A program made the position numbers and the translations under genes. This document shows, one piece after another, positions 7,390 to 16,204 of a DNA stretch of 64,000 nucleotides. The DNA comes from Oscillospiraceae bacterium (GTDB lineage: Bacteria > Bacillota > Clostridia > Oscillospirales > Oscillospiraceae): NCBI GenBank assembly GCA_902801295.1, contig CADCHN010000002.1:1-64000 (forward strand). The letters run 5' to 3'. Below the pieces are notes generated by a model that had not been told where the DNA came from, did not search any database, and saw only the letters and a list, made by a program, of their open reading frames with translations. Every line of letters begins with the position of its first letter. Within the stretch, counting starts at the first letter, position 1.

Positions 7390-8724
7390 TCATAGATTCT
7401 TAATCAGTTCTTCTACTGTTGCGTTCTCTTTGTACACGGTGTTGAAAACAGCCGCGCTCCCGGCTGCGTCTACACCGGCATAGGCCATGAGGCCGTCATA
7501 ACGGCTGCGGAATTCTTCCTCCGTCAGGGGGTTTTCGGGCTCCCCCTTGGGGAAATCGACGCGCTCGGTAAACGTTCCGTTTTTTGTCCGAATACTCACG
7601 ATTGCCGCCTGGATGCCGGGAAAAGCGGCACTCAGGGCGTCGTCGGCGAAAACGCGGACCCTTTTTGTCAGGTCCAGAATTTCATTGCGCTTGACCGCAT
7701 CCTCGCTGAACTCCTGGAGCCCGGCTCTGCCGTAGAGCAGACCCGCCGCGGTGGCGTAGGGAATGCTCATCTTTGCGCTGTAGCTGCCGGGAATGTCCGT
7801 GTGGTCGTGGCCGGCAACGGCCAGATCGTAGGTGTTCACAAGGATTTCCGTTACGTCCTCTGCCCGCAGCTGATCTCTCAGCCGAATGGCAGCTTCAACA
7901 GCGGGATGCGTGTAGCGGCAGGAGGCATAGGGCTTCGTATAGGACTTCATGATGGCATAGCTGCCGCCCAGCAGTACCGGCTTGAGCGCGACATCTTCGC
8001 TCCCGGTCATCATTTTGAAGAAGCCGCGGCCGCCGAGCGGGTCGGCGTGACCTTTGAAGCCACTCTTGCCCAGTTGAAGCGCGGTAAGCGCGAGAAGGCT
8101 TGCTTTGGCCACATTATAGGGCTTCAGCTCACTTCCGTCGTCCAGAACCTTCAGCATGCCGCTGGCGGCTACGCAGGCCGCAGCAAAAGCCTGAAAGCGT
8201 TCCTCATCAGTCAAACCGAGCATATAGCTTGCCGCAATGGTCGCGCCCAGCGTTCCGCAGGTTCCGGTTGCGTGGTAGCCCAGCGCTTTGTGGCCCGGCT
8301 GAATGGAAACAGCCATCGTGTAAGATGCCTCGTAGCCGACAACGGCAGCCCGCAGCATGGCGTCGATCCCAATGCCGTACCGCTGACTCAGGGGAAGGAG
8401 AAGGCTGAAGATCGGACTCCCAAGGTGGATAATACCGCTGTTTGTGCCGTCGTCAAAGTCCAGCGCGTGACCGTTCAGACCGTTTAAAAACACAGCCTCC
8501 TTCAGCACCAGGCTCTTCCCGGTGCCGATTGCCCGGAACTGACCTTCCTCAGGCTGCGCAAAATCAAAATACTTTTTGAGCTTGTCTTTTTGAAAGGCCG
8601 CTCCTGCACAGGTTACAGCGAGGTAATCCAGCAGGCTTCTCCTCGCCCTGGCCATGACAGGTTCGGGGATCGGAGCCCGCCATACGGCGTCGATTGCTTT
8701 TAAATATTCAATGGATCTGTTCAC
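7390..8724 (-). CDS. MmgE/PrpD family dehydratase
   Basis: This 444-residue protein belongs to the MmgE/PrpD family, which includes 2-methylcitrate dehydratase and cis-aconitate decarboxylase. Typical segments are LLDYLAVTCAGA, NGLNGHALDFDDG near residue 85, GYHATGTCGTLGA near 150, a KPYNVAKAS strand and KPYASCRYTHPA. It uses a GTG start after GGAGGA. It is the first enzyme gene after the transporter, with a strong hairpin in the 162-base gap. Substrate may be a branched hydroxy-tricarboxylate or related acid; no prpB or prpC is present, so classical propionate oxidation is unlikely. Confidence 0.85.
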   Translation of the reverse strand: MNRSIEYLKAIDAVWRAPIPEPVMARARRSLLDYLAVTCAGAAFQKDKLKKYFDFAQPEEGQFRAIGTGKSLVLKEAVFLNGLNGHALDFDDGTNSGIIHLGSPIFSLLLPLSQRYGIGIDAMLRAAVVGYEASYTMAVSIQPGHKALGYHATGTCGTLGATIAASYMLGLTDEERFQAFAAACVAASGMLKVLDDGSELKPYNVAKASLLALTALQLGKSGFKGHADPLGGRGFFKMMTGSEDVALKPVLLGGSYAIMKSYTKPYASCRYTHPAVEAAIRLRDQLRAEDVTEILVNTYDLAVAGHDHTDIPGSYSAKMSIPYATAAGLLYGRAGLQEFSEDAVKRNEILDLTKRVRVFADDALSAAFPGIQAAIVSIRTKNGTFTERVDFPKGEPENPLTEEEFRSRYDGLMAYAGVDAAGSAAVFNTVYKENATVEELIKNL

Positions 8725-8837
8725 GCTTTTTCCTCCTCCAGGATGTCCGCTTCAACCGGCCGATGTATTCCGAGAAGCGCATGACGCAAAACGCCGATTA
8801 TGAACTCGATAAGCTGTTCCCTATAAGCAAGGCGGAA

Positions 8838-8881
8838 AACAGGCCGGCACCTCCGCAGAGCACTTCCGTGCCGGCCCTGTT
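8838..8881 (-). terminator. Hairpin between transporter and enzyme genes
   Basis: Arms AACAGGCCGGCAC (8838-8850) and GTGCCGGCCCTGTT (8868-8881) pair with one bulged base. On the minus strand the stem ends in TGTTTTCC. It lies 6 bases past the stop of the small transporter gene and could be a partial terminator that lowers expression of the downstream enzymes. Confidence 0.55.
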
Positions 8882-8886
8882 GCGCT

Positions 8887-9177
8887 TTACTTTTCGCCCT
8901 CTTCCCGGACGGCTTTCTTCTCGGGAACCAAAGCCTTTTCTCCGGCCAGATACATGGTAACAAGACCGAAGAGAATCAGAATGGTGGACGCATAGATGAT
9001 GACCGGGATCAGGGACTTATAGATCCAGGTGCAGATGGCTGTGGCGGCGTCCCCGCCGATGATCAGCGCGGCAACATAGCCGAAGAAGGTCAGCCCGCCG
9101 ATAAAGAGGACGATCATGATCCCGTAGCCGAAGATCAGTTTGAATACATCAGAAATCTTTTTCAGAGTTTCTTTCAT
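8887..9177 (-). CDS. Small two-helix membrane protein of a TRAP-type transporter
   Basis: This 96-residue protein has two hydrophobic helices (about residues 16-40 and 50-78) and a charged C-terminal tail (EKKAVREEGEK). It is encoded 13 bases after the TRAP large subunit with a GGAGGGAG ribosome site. Position and topology suggest a reduced small subunit in the place of DctQ, which normally has four helices. Sequence alone does not prove that role. Confidence 0.5.
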   Translation of the reverse strand: MKETLKKISDVFKLIFGYGIMIVLFIGGLTFFGYVAALIIGGDAATAICTWIYKSLIPVIIYASTILILFGLVTMYLAGEKALVPEKKAVREEGEK

Positions 9178-9190
9178 TGTCTCTCCCTCC

Positions 9191-10555
9191 TTACAGGCCC
9201 AGAATCGGCAGCCAGCCCATCAGCACAACGACTTCCATCACGTACTGTGCGGCTACCCACCACAGATTATTCTTGAATGTTTTGCCGAACTCAGAGCCGG
9301 CCAGACTCATACCCGCGTACATGCCGAGTCCGAGCGGAGGCGTGATGCCGCACATAACGCCGCAAATACAGGGCAGCATGGCGGCGGCCAGAACGGGATT
9401 GACGCCCTTGGAGGCCAGGATCGTAATAAATACCGGCCCGAAGATGACGACCAGGGAGCTTCCCGGGATCACCATGCCCAGCAGGCAGGTGATAAAGCAA
9501 ATGAATATGACAAGGCCAAACTTGCCCATGTTCATCGCTTCCATGAAGCTCAGCATTTCATCCGTCACGCCAAGATCCGTAAACATGGCACCGATCATAT
9601 ATCCGATCACGCAGACACCGATAGCGGGGGCAATGGTCTTGATGCCATCAGCGAACATCCGGGCGATAGCGTGCGGCGTGACCAGCTTCCTGTCTTTGGT
9701 GATCAGTACAGCATAGATGGAGGCAAGGCCGCCGATAAAGATGAGCAGGGAAGAACTCATGAACTTTGCTCCGTCTTTGCCAAGCCGCGCCGTGAAGAAG
9801 GTGGACTTGAAGAAATAATCCAGCACAAAGGGGAGCAGAATGATTACAGGCAGCAGGAGACCCTGCCAACCGGCTTTAAAGGTTTCCTTCAGGCTCGGCA
9901 GTTCTTCTTTGGCCATCGGTGCAACTTTATAGTATTTACAGAAGGCAAATACCATGAGCAGGCGCTGCAGGATGAACCAAAGGGAGCAGCCCCACAGCAC
10001 GATCCAGAACTCAGCCTGGCTGATATAGCCCTCGCCGTAGGCCGCCATGCCGGTCAGCGCGCCGAGAGCCGCCGTGATATTGCCGGAGGGCGGGATCATA
10101 TTGCCGAGATAAGAGGCGTTGGATTCAATGTTTGCGGCAAGTTCCGCCGGGAATCCGGACTTTTTCATGGCGGGGATGGTAATGGAACCGGTTGCCATGA
10201 CGTTTCCCGGACCAGAGCCGGACAGAGCGCCCATAAAGGCGCTGGCTACGACAGAAACGTAACCTGCGCCGCCGGTAACCCGACCCAGCAAAGCGAGAAT
10301 TACGGCAATGGCACTGTCGATGACCTTGGTTTTCGTTAACAGGATCGACATGGCACAGAATGCTGTCATGGAATACAGCAGCGAGGTTTTCAGGCCCGTC
10401 TGGATATATCCGCCCACGCGCCCCCAGGTACCGGTGATCGTCAGGAGGATAAGGAAGCTGATTAAAACCGCTTCATAGACCGGCCTTTTCAACAGCAAAA
10501 ACCAGAGAATAATCACAGCAAGCATGATTGCCAGATAGGTTAGTGCAGCTGGCAT
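9191..10555 (-). CDS. TRAP transporter large permease subunit (DctM-like)
   Basis: This 454-residue integral membrane protein has about twelve hydrophobic helices and the DctM hallmarks, including FMGALSGSGPGNVMATGS near residue 115 with a SGSGPGN hairpin, IESNASYLGNMIPPSG near 150, and a second repeat with MVIPGSSLVV. TRAP permeases drive sodium-coupled uptake of organic acids, normally with a periplasmic or lipoprotein DctP binding protein. No dctP is present anywhere nearby, and the small subunit is reduced. It is the first gene after the LysR regulator and probably imports the substrate of the enzymes encoded downstream. Confidence 0.8.
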   Translation of the reverse strand: MPAALTYLAIMLAVIILWFLLLKRPVYEAVLISFLILLTITGTWGRVGGYIQTGLKTSLLYSMTAFCAMSILLTKTKVIDSAIAVILALLGRVTGGAGYVSVVASAFMGALSGSGPGNVMATGSITIPAMKKSGFPAELAANIESNASYLGNMIPPSGNITAALGALTGMAAYGEGYISQAEFWIVLWGCSLWFILQRLLMVFAFCKYYKVAPMAKEELPSLKETFKAGWQGLLLPVIILLPFVLDYFFKSTFFTARLGKDGAKFMSSSLLIFIGGLASIYAVLITKDRKLVTPHAIARMFADGIKTIAPAIGVCVIGYMIGAMFTDLGVTDEMLSFMEAMNMGKFGLVIFICFITCLLGMVIPGSSLVVIFGPVFITILASKGVNPVLAAAMLPCICGVMCGITPPLGLGMYAGMSLAGSEFGKTFKNNLWWVAAQYVMEVVVLMGWLPILGL

Positions 10556-10601
10556 ACGGTATCATCCTTTCTTGAGTGAATTTTATATATATCTGCCACT
10601 C

Positions 10602-10634
10602 CCACAGACCCGCAGCGGGTTCGCTGGACTGTGG
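10602..10634. promoter_or_regulatory. Nested inverted repeat between lysR and the TRAP gene
   Basis: ACCCGC-A-GCGGGT (10608-10620) is flanked by CCACAG (10602-10607) and CTGTGG (10629-10634). It lies 50-80 bases before the TRAP gene, just upstream of an AT-rich TATATATAAAA stretch that could serve as a -10. No good -35 is seen. It may be the operator of the LysR protein or a terminator of lysR. Confidence 0.4.
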
Positions 10635-10666
10635 TGTACAGGAAATACCAAATGGACTTAGCTCAA

Positions 10667-11572
10667 TTACCAGGGGATGGACAGGATGACCTGTTTCAGA
10701 TCTTCTGCGACTTTGGAGAGCGTTCTGTCCTTCCGCCACATGACCACAACTTCGCGCTTGGGAAGGGAGGGGACAAAAGAGTAGAAGCGAAGCTCGTCCG
10801 GTTTGCAGAAACGCTCGATTCCGCTGGGCATCAGCGCCATTCCAACATTCGCTTTCACCATTTCGATCTGCGCTTCGAGAGACTTGACAATGGCGGCAGG
10901 CTGAACCGTTAATCGGTAGTCGCGCACCAGTTTGTCAAGCTGCCGCTGCATGAACTGGGCATCGGTGAGCATCACAAGGGATTGCCCGTTCAAAACGCCG
11001 GCATCCACTGCCGGATACTTGCGACCCGCCATAACTGCCGCGGGAAGAGCCGGGTGGTTCCGCGGAACCGCTAACAGCAGCTCCTCCTCCATAAGTTTTT
11101 CATATAGAAACAGCCGGTGATCAATGGGCAGCAGTGTCAGCGCCAAATCATATTCACCGTGCTCCATGCCCTCAACAAGCTCTGCGGTCGTTCCCTCACG
11201 AATCACCAGGTGCATGCCGGGATACAGCGTTTGAAATTTTGCGGCGACGAGGGGCATCATCCCGGCAGCGCGGTACGGTGCGGCGCCGATCACCAGCGAT
11301 CCCGATTTGTGCGCGGCAAGATCCGTCAGCGCGTTGTCCATCTGGTGTTCAATATCGAGGATTTTTCTGCCCGCATCCATATATACTTTTCCGGCGTCGG
11401 TAATCCGGACGTCCCCATTGGTTCTGTCAAACAGCTCCTGGCCGATCTCTGTCTCAATCTTTTTGATATACTGGGAAAGAGAAGGCTGTGAGATGTGAAG
11501 AGCTTCTGCGGCTCGAGAAAAGGAACCCTCGCGCGCAAGAACAAGGACATATTTGAATTGCTTTGTGTTCAT
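10667..11572 (-). CDS. LysR family transcriptional regulator
   Basis: This 301-residue regulator has the LysR layout: a winged helix-turn-helix in residues 1-65 (FKYVLVLAREGSFSRAAEALHISQPSLSQYIKK as two adjacent pieces, with the recognition helix SQPSLSQ) and a two-lobe periplasmic-binding-protein-like sensor behind it. The start is the ATG at 11572, five bases after AAAGGGA. It is encoded upstream of and on the same strand as the TRAP/enzyme operon and most likely activates it in response to a pathway acid. LysR genes are often divergent from their targets; here it is co-directional, so autoregulation with the operon is possible. Confidence 0.9.
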   Translation of the reverse strand: MNTKQFKYVLVLAREGSFSRAAEALHISQPSLSQYIKKIETEIGQELFDRTNGDVRITDAGKVYMDAGRKILDIEHQMDNALTDLAAHKSGSLVIGAAPYRAAGMMPLVAAKFQTLYPGMHLVIREGTTAELVEGMEHGEYDLALTLLPIDHRLFLYEKLMEEELLLAVPRNHPALPAAVMAGRKYPAVDAGVLNGQSLVMLTDAQFMQRQLDKLVRDYRLTVQPAAIVKSLEAQIEMVKANVGMALMPSGIERFCKPDELRFYSFVPSLPKREVVVMWRKDRTLSKVAEDLKQVILSIPW

Positions 11573-11627
11573 GGAATCCCTTTCCATCATAAGCTGGTGA
11601 CTATATGATAATTAATAAAATAATTAT

Positions 11628-11659
11628 AATACGTCTTGCCGGAAATAGCAAGACGTATT
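11628..11659 (-). terminator. Terminator after the permease-nucleotidyltransferase gene
   Basis: A perfect 12-bp stem (AATACGTCTTGC at 11628-11639 with its complement at 11648-11659) is followed on the minus strand by ATAATTATTTTATTAATT. It closes the ABC importer operon. The AT-rich stretch 11591-11627 beyond it is the probable lysR promoter region. Confidence 0.8.
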
Positions 11660-11678
11660 TGTTTTGGTTTGACCGATT

Positions 11679-14255
11679 TTACATTTTTCCGCCGCTGTAC
11701 GCTTCGTATCCGGGGTAATTGGCATAGCTCTCGTCGGCGGCAATCAGCTCGATGAAATTGTCAATTTCTATGATGTCAGACTTATGGCATTTGCGGATCT
11801 CCAGTTTGTAGTTCTTCTTCGCTATTTTCAGAGGAACCATCTCCCAGAGATTCTCTTTACCGCCCCTGCTGGCATACACTTTCCGAAGATCTGCCTTCAA
11901 TTTCTCAGAGTCCGCGCCATCCCAGTAAGAGATGCCAAAGGCCTGATAGCAGTCTGTTCCGCCCATCCGGTAGTCATCGGCATAGCCCTGACGCTTTTTG
12001 AAGCACCAATCGTCGGTCTCCGCCACCTTGGCGCCGAGATAATTCGAGTGGTATTCGTACTTGTTGATAATATCCGGATTGCTGATATAGAGATCGGCCT
12101 CGCAGATATAGCAGCGGTCAATCAGATCAATCGCATGAATGGCCGAGCTGATATTGTTGGCCAGGTTAAATTCCGGGTTATCAACAAAATGGATCGTGGG
12201 ATATTTATCCAGAAGCTGGTCAAATTGCTCTTTTTTATACCCCCGGACGATGGTAATGTTCGTGATCCCTTTGGCATAAAGGGCGTCCAGCAGGGTGTCG
12301 AGAATGCGAACGCCGTTCACCTTGACCAGCGGCTTCGGGGTATCCAGCGTGACCGGAGCAAGTCTCTGCCCAAATCCGGCGGCAAGGATGATCGCCTTGC
12401 GGACTTTGTACGGTTCCAGAGCTCGTAAGCCCTTTTCACTGATCTCCATGCTGCCGTCGGAGACAAGATTAATGAAATCCCGGTCAGCAAGGTCATGAAG
12501 CAGCTTGGCTGCGTTGCTGAGGGTGATTGTCAGGTCGTCCGCCAGTTTCCTCTGGCTGTAGGTTCCTTTCCCGTTCTTTTCCAGGTAGGTCAGGAAATCA
12601 AATTCGTAACGGGAAAGACCGATTCCGCCCTCCACCTCCTGGTTCTGCTTTCGGTTGAGCAAGGTTGTAACACCGGAGAAAAACGCTCTCGCAATCACGT
12701 TCAGGAATAAAATGATCAGCGAGATCACGCTCTGCATCTCGTAGTTGCTGTTTTTTTCATAGGTGGTAATGAGAATGGACAGCGGCTGATTATCGTAAGA
12801 GCAAAGAAAGGCCACAGCAGAGATTGTAATCATGCTGTTCAGGAAGAAGTACGAGAACATTTCCACCAGCGTGGACACCGAATTCGGGATCAGAACGTGA
12901 GCAATGATTTTTCTTTTGGAAATCCCCAGCGTCTCGCCGATGACTTCATATTCGCTATTGATTTTATTCAGGCAGTTTTTAGCAAGAAGATACGGAGAAC
13001 CTAGAAAATGGAAAATATTGACGACAATCAGGATCAGGATCGTGCCGTAAAAAGTACCGTTTGTTCCCTTGAACAGGAAAATGTACCCGATGCCGAGAAC
13101 GAGGCCGGGAATGGCGATCGTCGACAGCGCCAGAAGATCAATGACTTTCCCCATGCGGCCGGTTTTTCGAACCGACAGATAGCCGAGCAGATAGGCGAAG
13201 GACGTACCAAACGCCGCTGTCAGCACCGCCAGCAGCAGGGAATTGCGGATGTAAGCGGTCAGGCCGACGCCGTGAGTATTCGAGAAAATATTGGCGATAT
13301 GATCGAAGCTGAAGCGCAGATCATTCGGAAAGGACTTGGTAAAGGAAAGGCTGATGAAAGCCAACTGGGGGAGAAACAGCAAAGCGCACAGCAGGATAAG
13401 CACAAGCGCGGCGGCACTGCTGAAGCCCTTGTCGGCGTCGATCAGCCGTTTTTGCTTTTCGCTGACGCTCTGGTCCTTGAAGGCAAGATCAAAGCCAAAG
13501 GAAACCACAGCGGGAATCAGCAGAACAAAACCGGCAATACTTCCGCGCCCGTACTGGAAGGAAGACATGAACTGGTCATACAGGTACATCGGCAGCGTCT
13601 TCACTTTGCCGGCAATTTCCATCGGCATGCCATAATCCGAGAAAATCAGCGTAAAGCAGGCAAAAAAGGCCGAAACCAGTGCAATGCGGAGATAGGGGAT
13701 CGTCAAGTTGAAAAAGGTGCTGATTCTGCTGATTCCCATGATGCTTGCAGCGTCATAGGGACCCTTGTCCTCATAGTGCAGGGCGTCATACAGAATCAGG
13801 AAGGTTGCGGGGAATGAGGTCATCACGGAACCCATAATGAGCCCGGGGAAGCCTCGTACTTCAATCTCAATCCCAAACAGAAGGTCGAGAAAACCCTTCG
13901 TGCCAAACAGAATCCGTAAGCCGAGGCCAACGGAAATCGTCGGAACCAACATGCCGAGCGTAAGCAGAATCACAAAGACATTCTTTCGCTTCAGGGCTGC
14001 TGTGTTGAGCAGATAAGCTGCCAAAAGAGCAAGGATCGTTGTGATGACCGCAGAAGCCGTTGTATAAAGCAAGGAATTATTGACAGCTTCCCCGAAATTG
14101 CGATCCTTCCATATGTATTGCCAGTCGTTTCCGGTCACATGGAAGGCCAAGGTCAAAAGCGGCAGAATGGCAAAGAGAAGAATACATCCGATGGAAACCA
14201 GACGCAGAAGCTCATGTCTGGCAAATCTGCCCGCGTGAATGAATTGCTTTTTCAT
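11679..14255 (-). CDS. ABC importer double permease fused to winged-helix and LicC/PntC-like nucleotidyltransferase
   Basis: One open frame of 858 residues joins four modules. Residues ~15-260 and ~280-535 are two binding-protein-dependent permease domains, each with an EAA loop (GPYDAASIMGISRISTF near 165; NSEYEVIGETLGISKRKI near 433), like Fe3+/2-aminoethylphosphonate importers. Residues ~548-612 form a winged helix-turn-helix (SQRKLADDL recognition region). Residues ~620-835 form a nucleotidyltransferase with LAAGFGQRLAPVTLDTPKP, the metal-binding EADLY at 719-723 and a late EIDNF aspartate. That domain is closest to choline-phosphate/2-aminoethylphosphonate cytidylyltransferases. The gene overlaps the ATPase gene as ATGA. 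The frame is continuous across every junction. The last two modules are paralogous to the protein encoded at 18991-19887. Transport-coupled activation and membrane-tethered DNA binding are inferences. Confidence 0.85.
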   Translation of the reverse strand: MKKQFIHAGRFARHELLRLVSIGCILLFAILPLLTLAFHVTGNDWQYIWKDRNFGEAVNNSLLYTTASAVITTILALLAAYLLNTAALKRKNVFVILLTLGMLVPTISVGLGLRILFGTKGFLDLLFGIEIEVRGFPGLIMGSVMTSFPATFLILYDALHYEDKGPYDAASIMGISRISTFFNLTIPYLRIALVSAFFACFTLIFSDYGMPMEIAGKVKTLPMYLYDQFMSSFQYGRGSIAGFVLLIPAVVSFGFDLAFKDQSVSEKQKRLIDADKGFSSAAALVLILLCALLFLPQLAFISLSFTKSFPNDLRFSFDHIANIFSNTHGVGLTAYIRNSLLLAVLTAAFGTSFAYLLGYLSVRKTGRMGKVIDLLALSTIAIPGLVLGIGYIFLFKGTNGTFYGTILILIVVNIFHFLGSPYLLAKNCLNKINSEYEVIGETLGISKRKIIAHVLIPNSVSTLVEMFSYFFLNSMITISAVAFLCSYDNQPLSILITTYEKNSNYEMQSVISLIILFLNVIARAFFSGVTTLLNRKQNQEVEGGIGLSRYEFDFLTYLEKNGKGTYSQRKLADDLTITLSNAAKLLHDLADRDFINLVSDGSMEISEKGLRALEPYKVRKAIILAAGFGQRLAPVTLDTPKPLVKVNGVRILDTLLDALYAKGITNITIVRGYKKEQFDQLLDKYPTIHFVDNPEFNLANNISSAIHAIDLIDRCYICEADLYISNPDIINKYEYHSNYLGAKVAETDDWCFKKRQGYADDYRMGGTDCYQAFGISYWDGADSEKLKADLRKVYASRGGKENLWEMVPLKIAKKNYKLEIRKCHKSDIIEIDNFIELIAADESYANYPGYEAYSGGKM

Positions 14256-15034
14256 GCCTTGTCCTCTTGAATGCTGTCCTCGATCGACTTCACCTTCAGA
14301 TCCAGATGGTCGACGATAAAACGCTTCACGAAGGGGTCGTTTGGGTGGTGATACAGATTGTACGGCGTGTCCAGTTGCGCGATCCGGAGGTCATTGAGAA
14401 CCATAATGCGGTCAGACAGGGCAAAAGCCTCCTCCTGGTCATGCGTAACATAGATCATGGTGATCTTGAGCTTCTTCTGAATCTCTTTCAGCTGCTGCCG
14501 CAAAACGACCTTGATCTCTGCATCCAGTGCGGACATGGGCTCGTCAAACAGGATGACGTCCGGATTGAGGACGAGTGTCCTGGCAATGGCTACCCGCTGC
14601 TGCTGGCCGCCGGACAGCTGTTTGGGTTTCTTATAGATATGCTCCTCCAGACCGACCGTTTCCACGATATCCTTCACTTTTTTGTCAATCTCCTCCTTGC
14701 TCAGCTTTCGGCTTTGCAGAGCGTAGGAGATATTGTGATAGACATCCATGTTGGGAAACAGAGAGTAATTTTGAAAAACAATTCCAATATTTCGCTCCCT
14801 TGGCGCCGTGTCAGTAATATCCACGCCGTCCTTGATAATTTTCCCGGAGCTGGGCTTCTCGATGCCGATCAGCATACGAAGGATCGTTGTTTTCCCGCAG
14901 CCGGAAGGACCGAGCAGAGAGAGAAACTCTCCGCGATTGACGGCGAAGGAGATGTCTTCCAGAACGGTTTTGGATTTGAACTTTTTGTTGATATTCTCAC
15001 AGCGAATGATAACTGCCGATTGTTCCTCTGCCAT
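14252..15034 (-). CDS. ABC importer ATPase
   Basis: This 260-residue ATPase has Walker A GPSGCGKTT, Q-loop FQNYSLF, signature LSGGQQQR, Walker B VILFDEP and H-loop THD, and resembles PotA/FbpC/PhnT-type importer ATPases. A short C-terminal extension (DHLDLKVKSIEDS) is too small to be a full TOBE regulatory domain. The start at MAEEQ follows GGAGG by eight bases. The stop overlaps the start of the fused permease gene by four bases, and the binding protein is encoded 114 bases upstream, so the three genes form one importer. Confidence 0.92.
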   Translation of the reverse strand: MAEEQSAVIIRCENINKKFKSKTVLEDISFAVNRGEFLSLLGPSGCGKTTILRMLIGIEKPSSGKIIKDGVDITDTAPRERNIGIVFQNYSLFPNMDVYHNISYALQSRKLSKEEIDKKVKDIVETVGLEEHIYKKPKQLSGGQQQRVAIARTLVLNPDVILFDEPMSALDAEIKVVLRQQLKEIQKKLKITMIYVTHDQEEAFALSDRIMVLNDLRIAQLDTPYNLYHHPNDPFVKRFIVDHLDLKVKSIEDSIQEDKA

Positions 15035-15148
15035 GAAGAAAACCTCCATCCTCTTGTTGGTATTCTGCGTCCGAAATATGCAGACAGTAAAAACGGGAAA
15101 GAGGGAGAGCCTGGCCCGGCTCTCCTTCTTTCCTCTGGGTGCAGGAAT

Positions 15149-16177
15149 TTAATATGCCCACTGATCCAGCAGGCGCTGCTTGTACTGGAAGTCAAACAGA
15201 CCGTTCATGGTGATTTCACCGTAGCTTTCCGGATAGTTGGGAATCTCGGCGGCCGGCATGTCGGCATAGATCTTGTCCGGATTGAACAGAGCGCACTGCG
15301 GCTTGTTCAGCTCGTAATACAAGGTATCAAACACAGCCTTTACACTTTCGTTTGTCTCATGGCCGGAGATCATGCCCATCGTGAAAAGGTCAAAAGCAAG
15401 CCCCTGATCGGGGAGTACAACCGTCATGCCCTCGTTCTCATTGGCATAATTCACGCATTGCCAGAGCAGGCCGTAGGCAATAGCCACGTCGCCGCGGACA
15501 GCGGCCTTGGCCGGGGCGGAACCGGAGGTGGTGTATTCCTTGATGTTGGGGTTCAGCGCCTCAAAATACTGCATGCCGGCCTCTTCACCCAGAATGGTGA
15601 TCATGCCGTTGTAGTAGCTGTAACCTGTGCCGGAGCTTTTCGGAGAAGGCATGGAGATCAGCCCCGCGTATTCCGGCTTCAGCATGTCCTCATAGGAAGC
15701 GGGAACAGGCAGACCCAGTTCTTCCAGCATCTTGGTGTTGACCAGGAAGGCACCCGCGGTTTTTCCGTTGACGGCATATTTGTGGTGGCGGTCCGTATAG
15801 CCGGTAACAGAAGAATCATAAATGGAGAAATCGTAGTCAGACAGATCAACAAACAAATCGGGATTGGCATTCAGGATGATCTCGGCGTTGACGACCTCCA
15901 GATCATAGAAAATGTCGCAATCGCTGTTCGCCCCTTCCGCCTGAAGCTTGGAAAGAAGTTGGCCGGTGCCGAGGGACTGGATGACGATTTCCGTGTCGGG
16001 GAATTTCTTGTCCAGCTCCGTCTGCAGGTAGCTGATTCGCTCATCCTCGGCCGCCGTGTAGATGACAACACGGTCATTGGACTTCGAAGAAGCTGCGCTT
16101 TCCGCGCTGCCACATCCGGCAAGCAGAAGGGAGATGCAGCAAAGCATCAGAACCAGGGGGATCAAAAGCTTTTTCAT
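15149..16177 (-). CDS. ABC importer substrate-binding lipoprotein
   Basis: This 342-residue protein begins with a lipoprotein signal (MKKLLIPLVL..., lipobox LLAGC), so it is membrane-anchored outside the cell. The mature part (RVVIYTAAEDERISYLQTEL and CDIFYDLEVVNAE) has the fold of type 2 binding proteins for Fe3+, thiamine or 2-aminoethylphosphonate. The start at 16177 follows AGGAG by seven bases. It heads the importer operon and is preceded by a perfect promoter and a structured 140-base leader. No tyrosine pair typical of ferric-ion binding could be assigned with confidence, so a phosphonate or phospho-amino-alcohol ligand is the favoured inference from context. Confidence 0.85.
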   Translation of the reverse strand: MKKLLIPLVLMLCCISLLLAGCGSAESAASSKSNDRVVIYTAAEDERISYLQTELDKKFPDTEIVIQSLGTGQLLSKLQAEGANSDCDIFYDLEVVNAEIILNANPDLFVDLSDYDFSIYDSSVTGYTDRHHKYAVNGKTAGAFLVNTKMLEELGLPVPASYEDMLKPEYAGLISMPSPKSSGTGYSYYNGMITILGEEAGMQYFEALNPNIKEYTTSGSAPAKAAVRGDVAIAYGLLWQCVNYANENEGMTVVLPDQGLAFDLFTMGMISGHETNESVKAVFDTLYYELNKPQCALFNPDKIYADMPAAEIPNYPESYGEITMNGLFDFQYKQRLLDQWAY

Positions 16178-16204
16178 AAAGACAACTCCTAACAAAAACA
16201 TTGT

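Noticed and set aside
14306..14400. Regulatory TOBE domain on the importer ATPase
   Set aside because: The C-terminal extension is only ~25-30 residues beyond the nucleotide-binding domain, too short for TOBE.
14267..16192. 641-codon plus-strand frame opposite the ABC importer genes
   Set aside because: The minus strand carries intact ATPase and binding-protein motifs; the antisense translation has no recognisable family.
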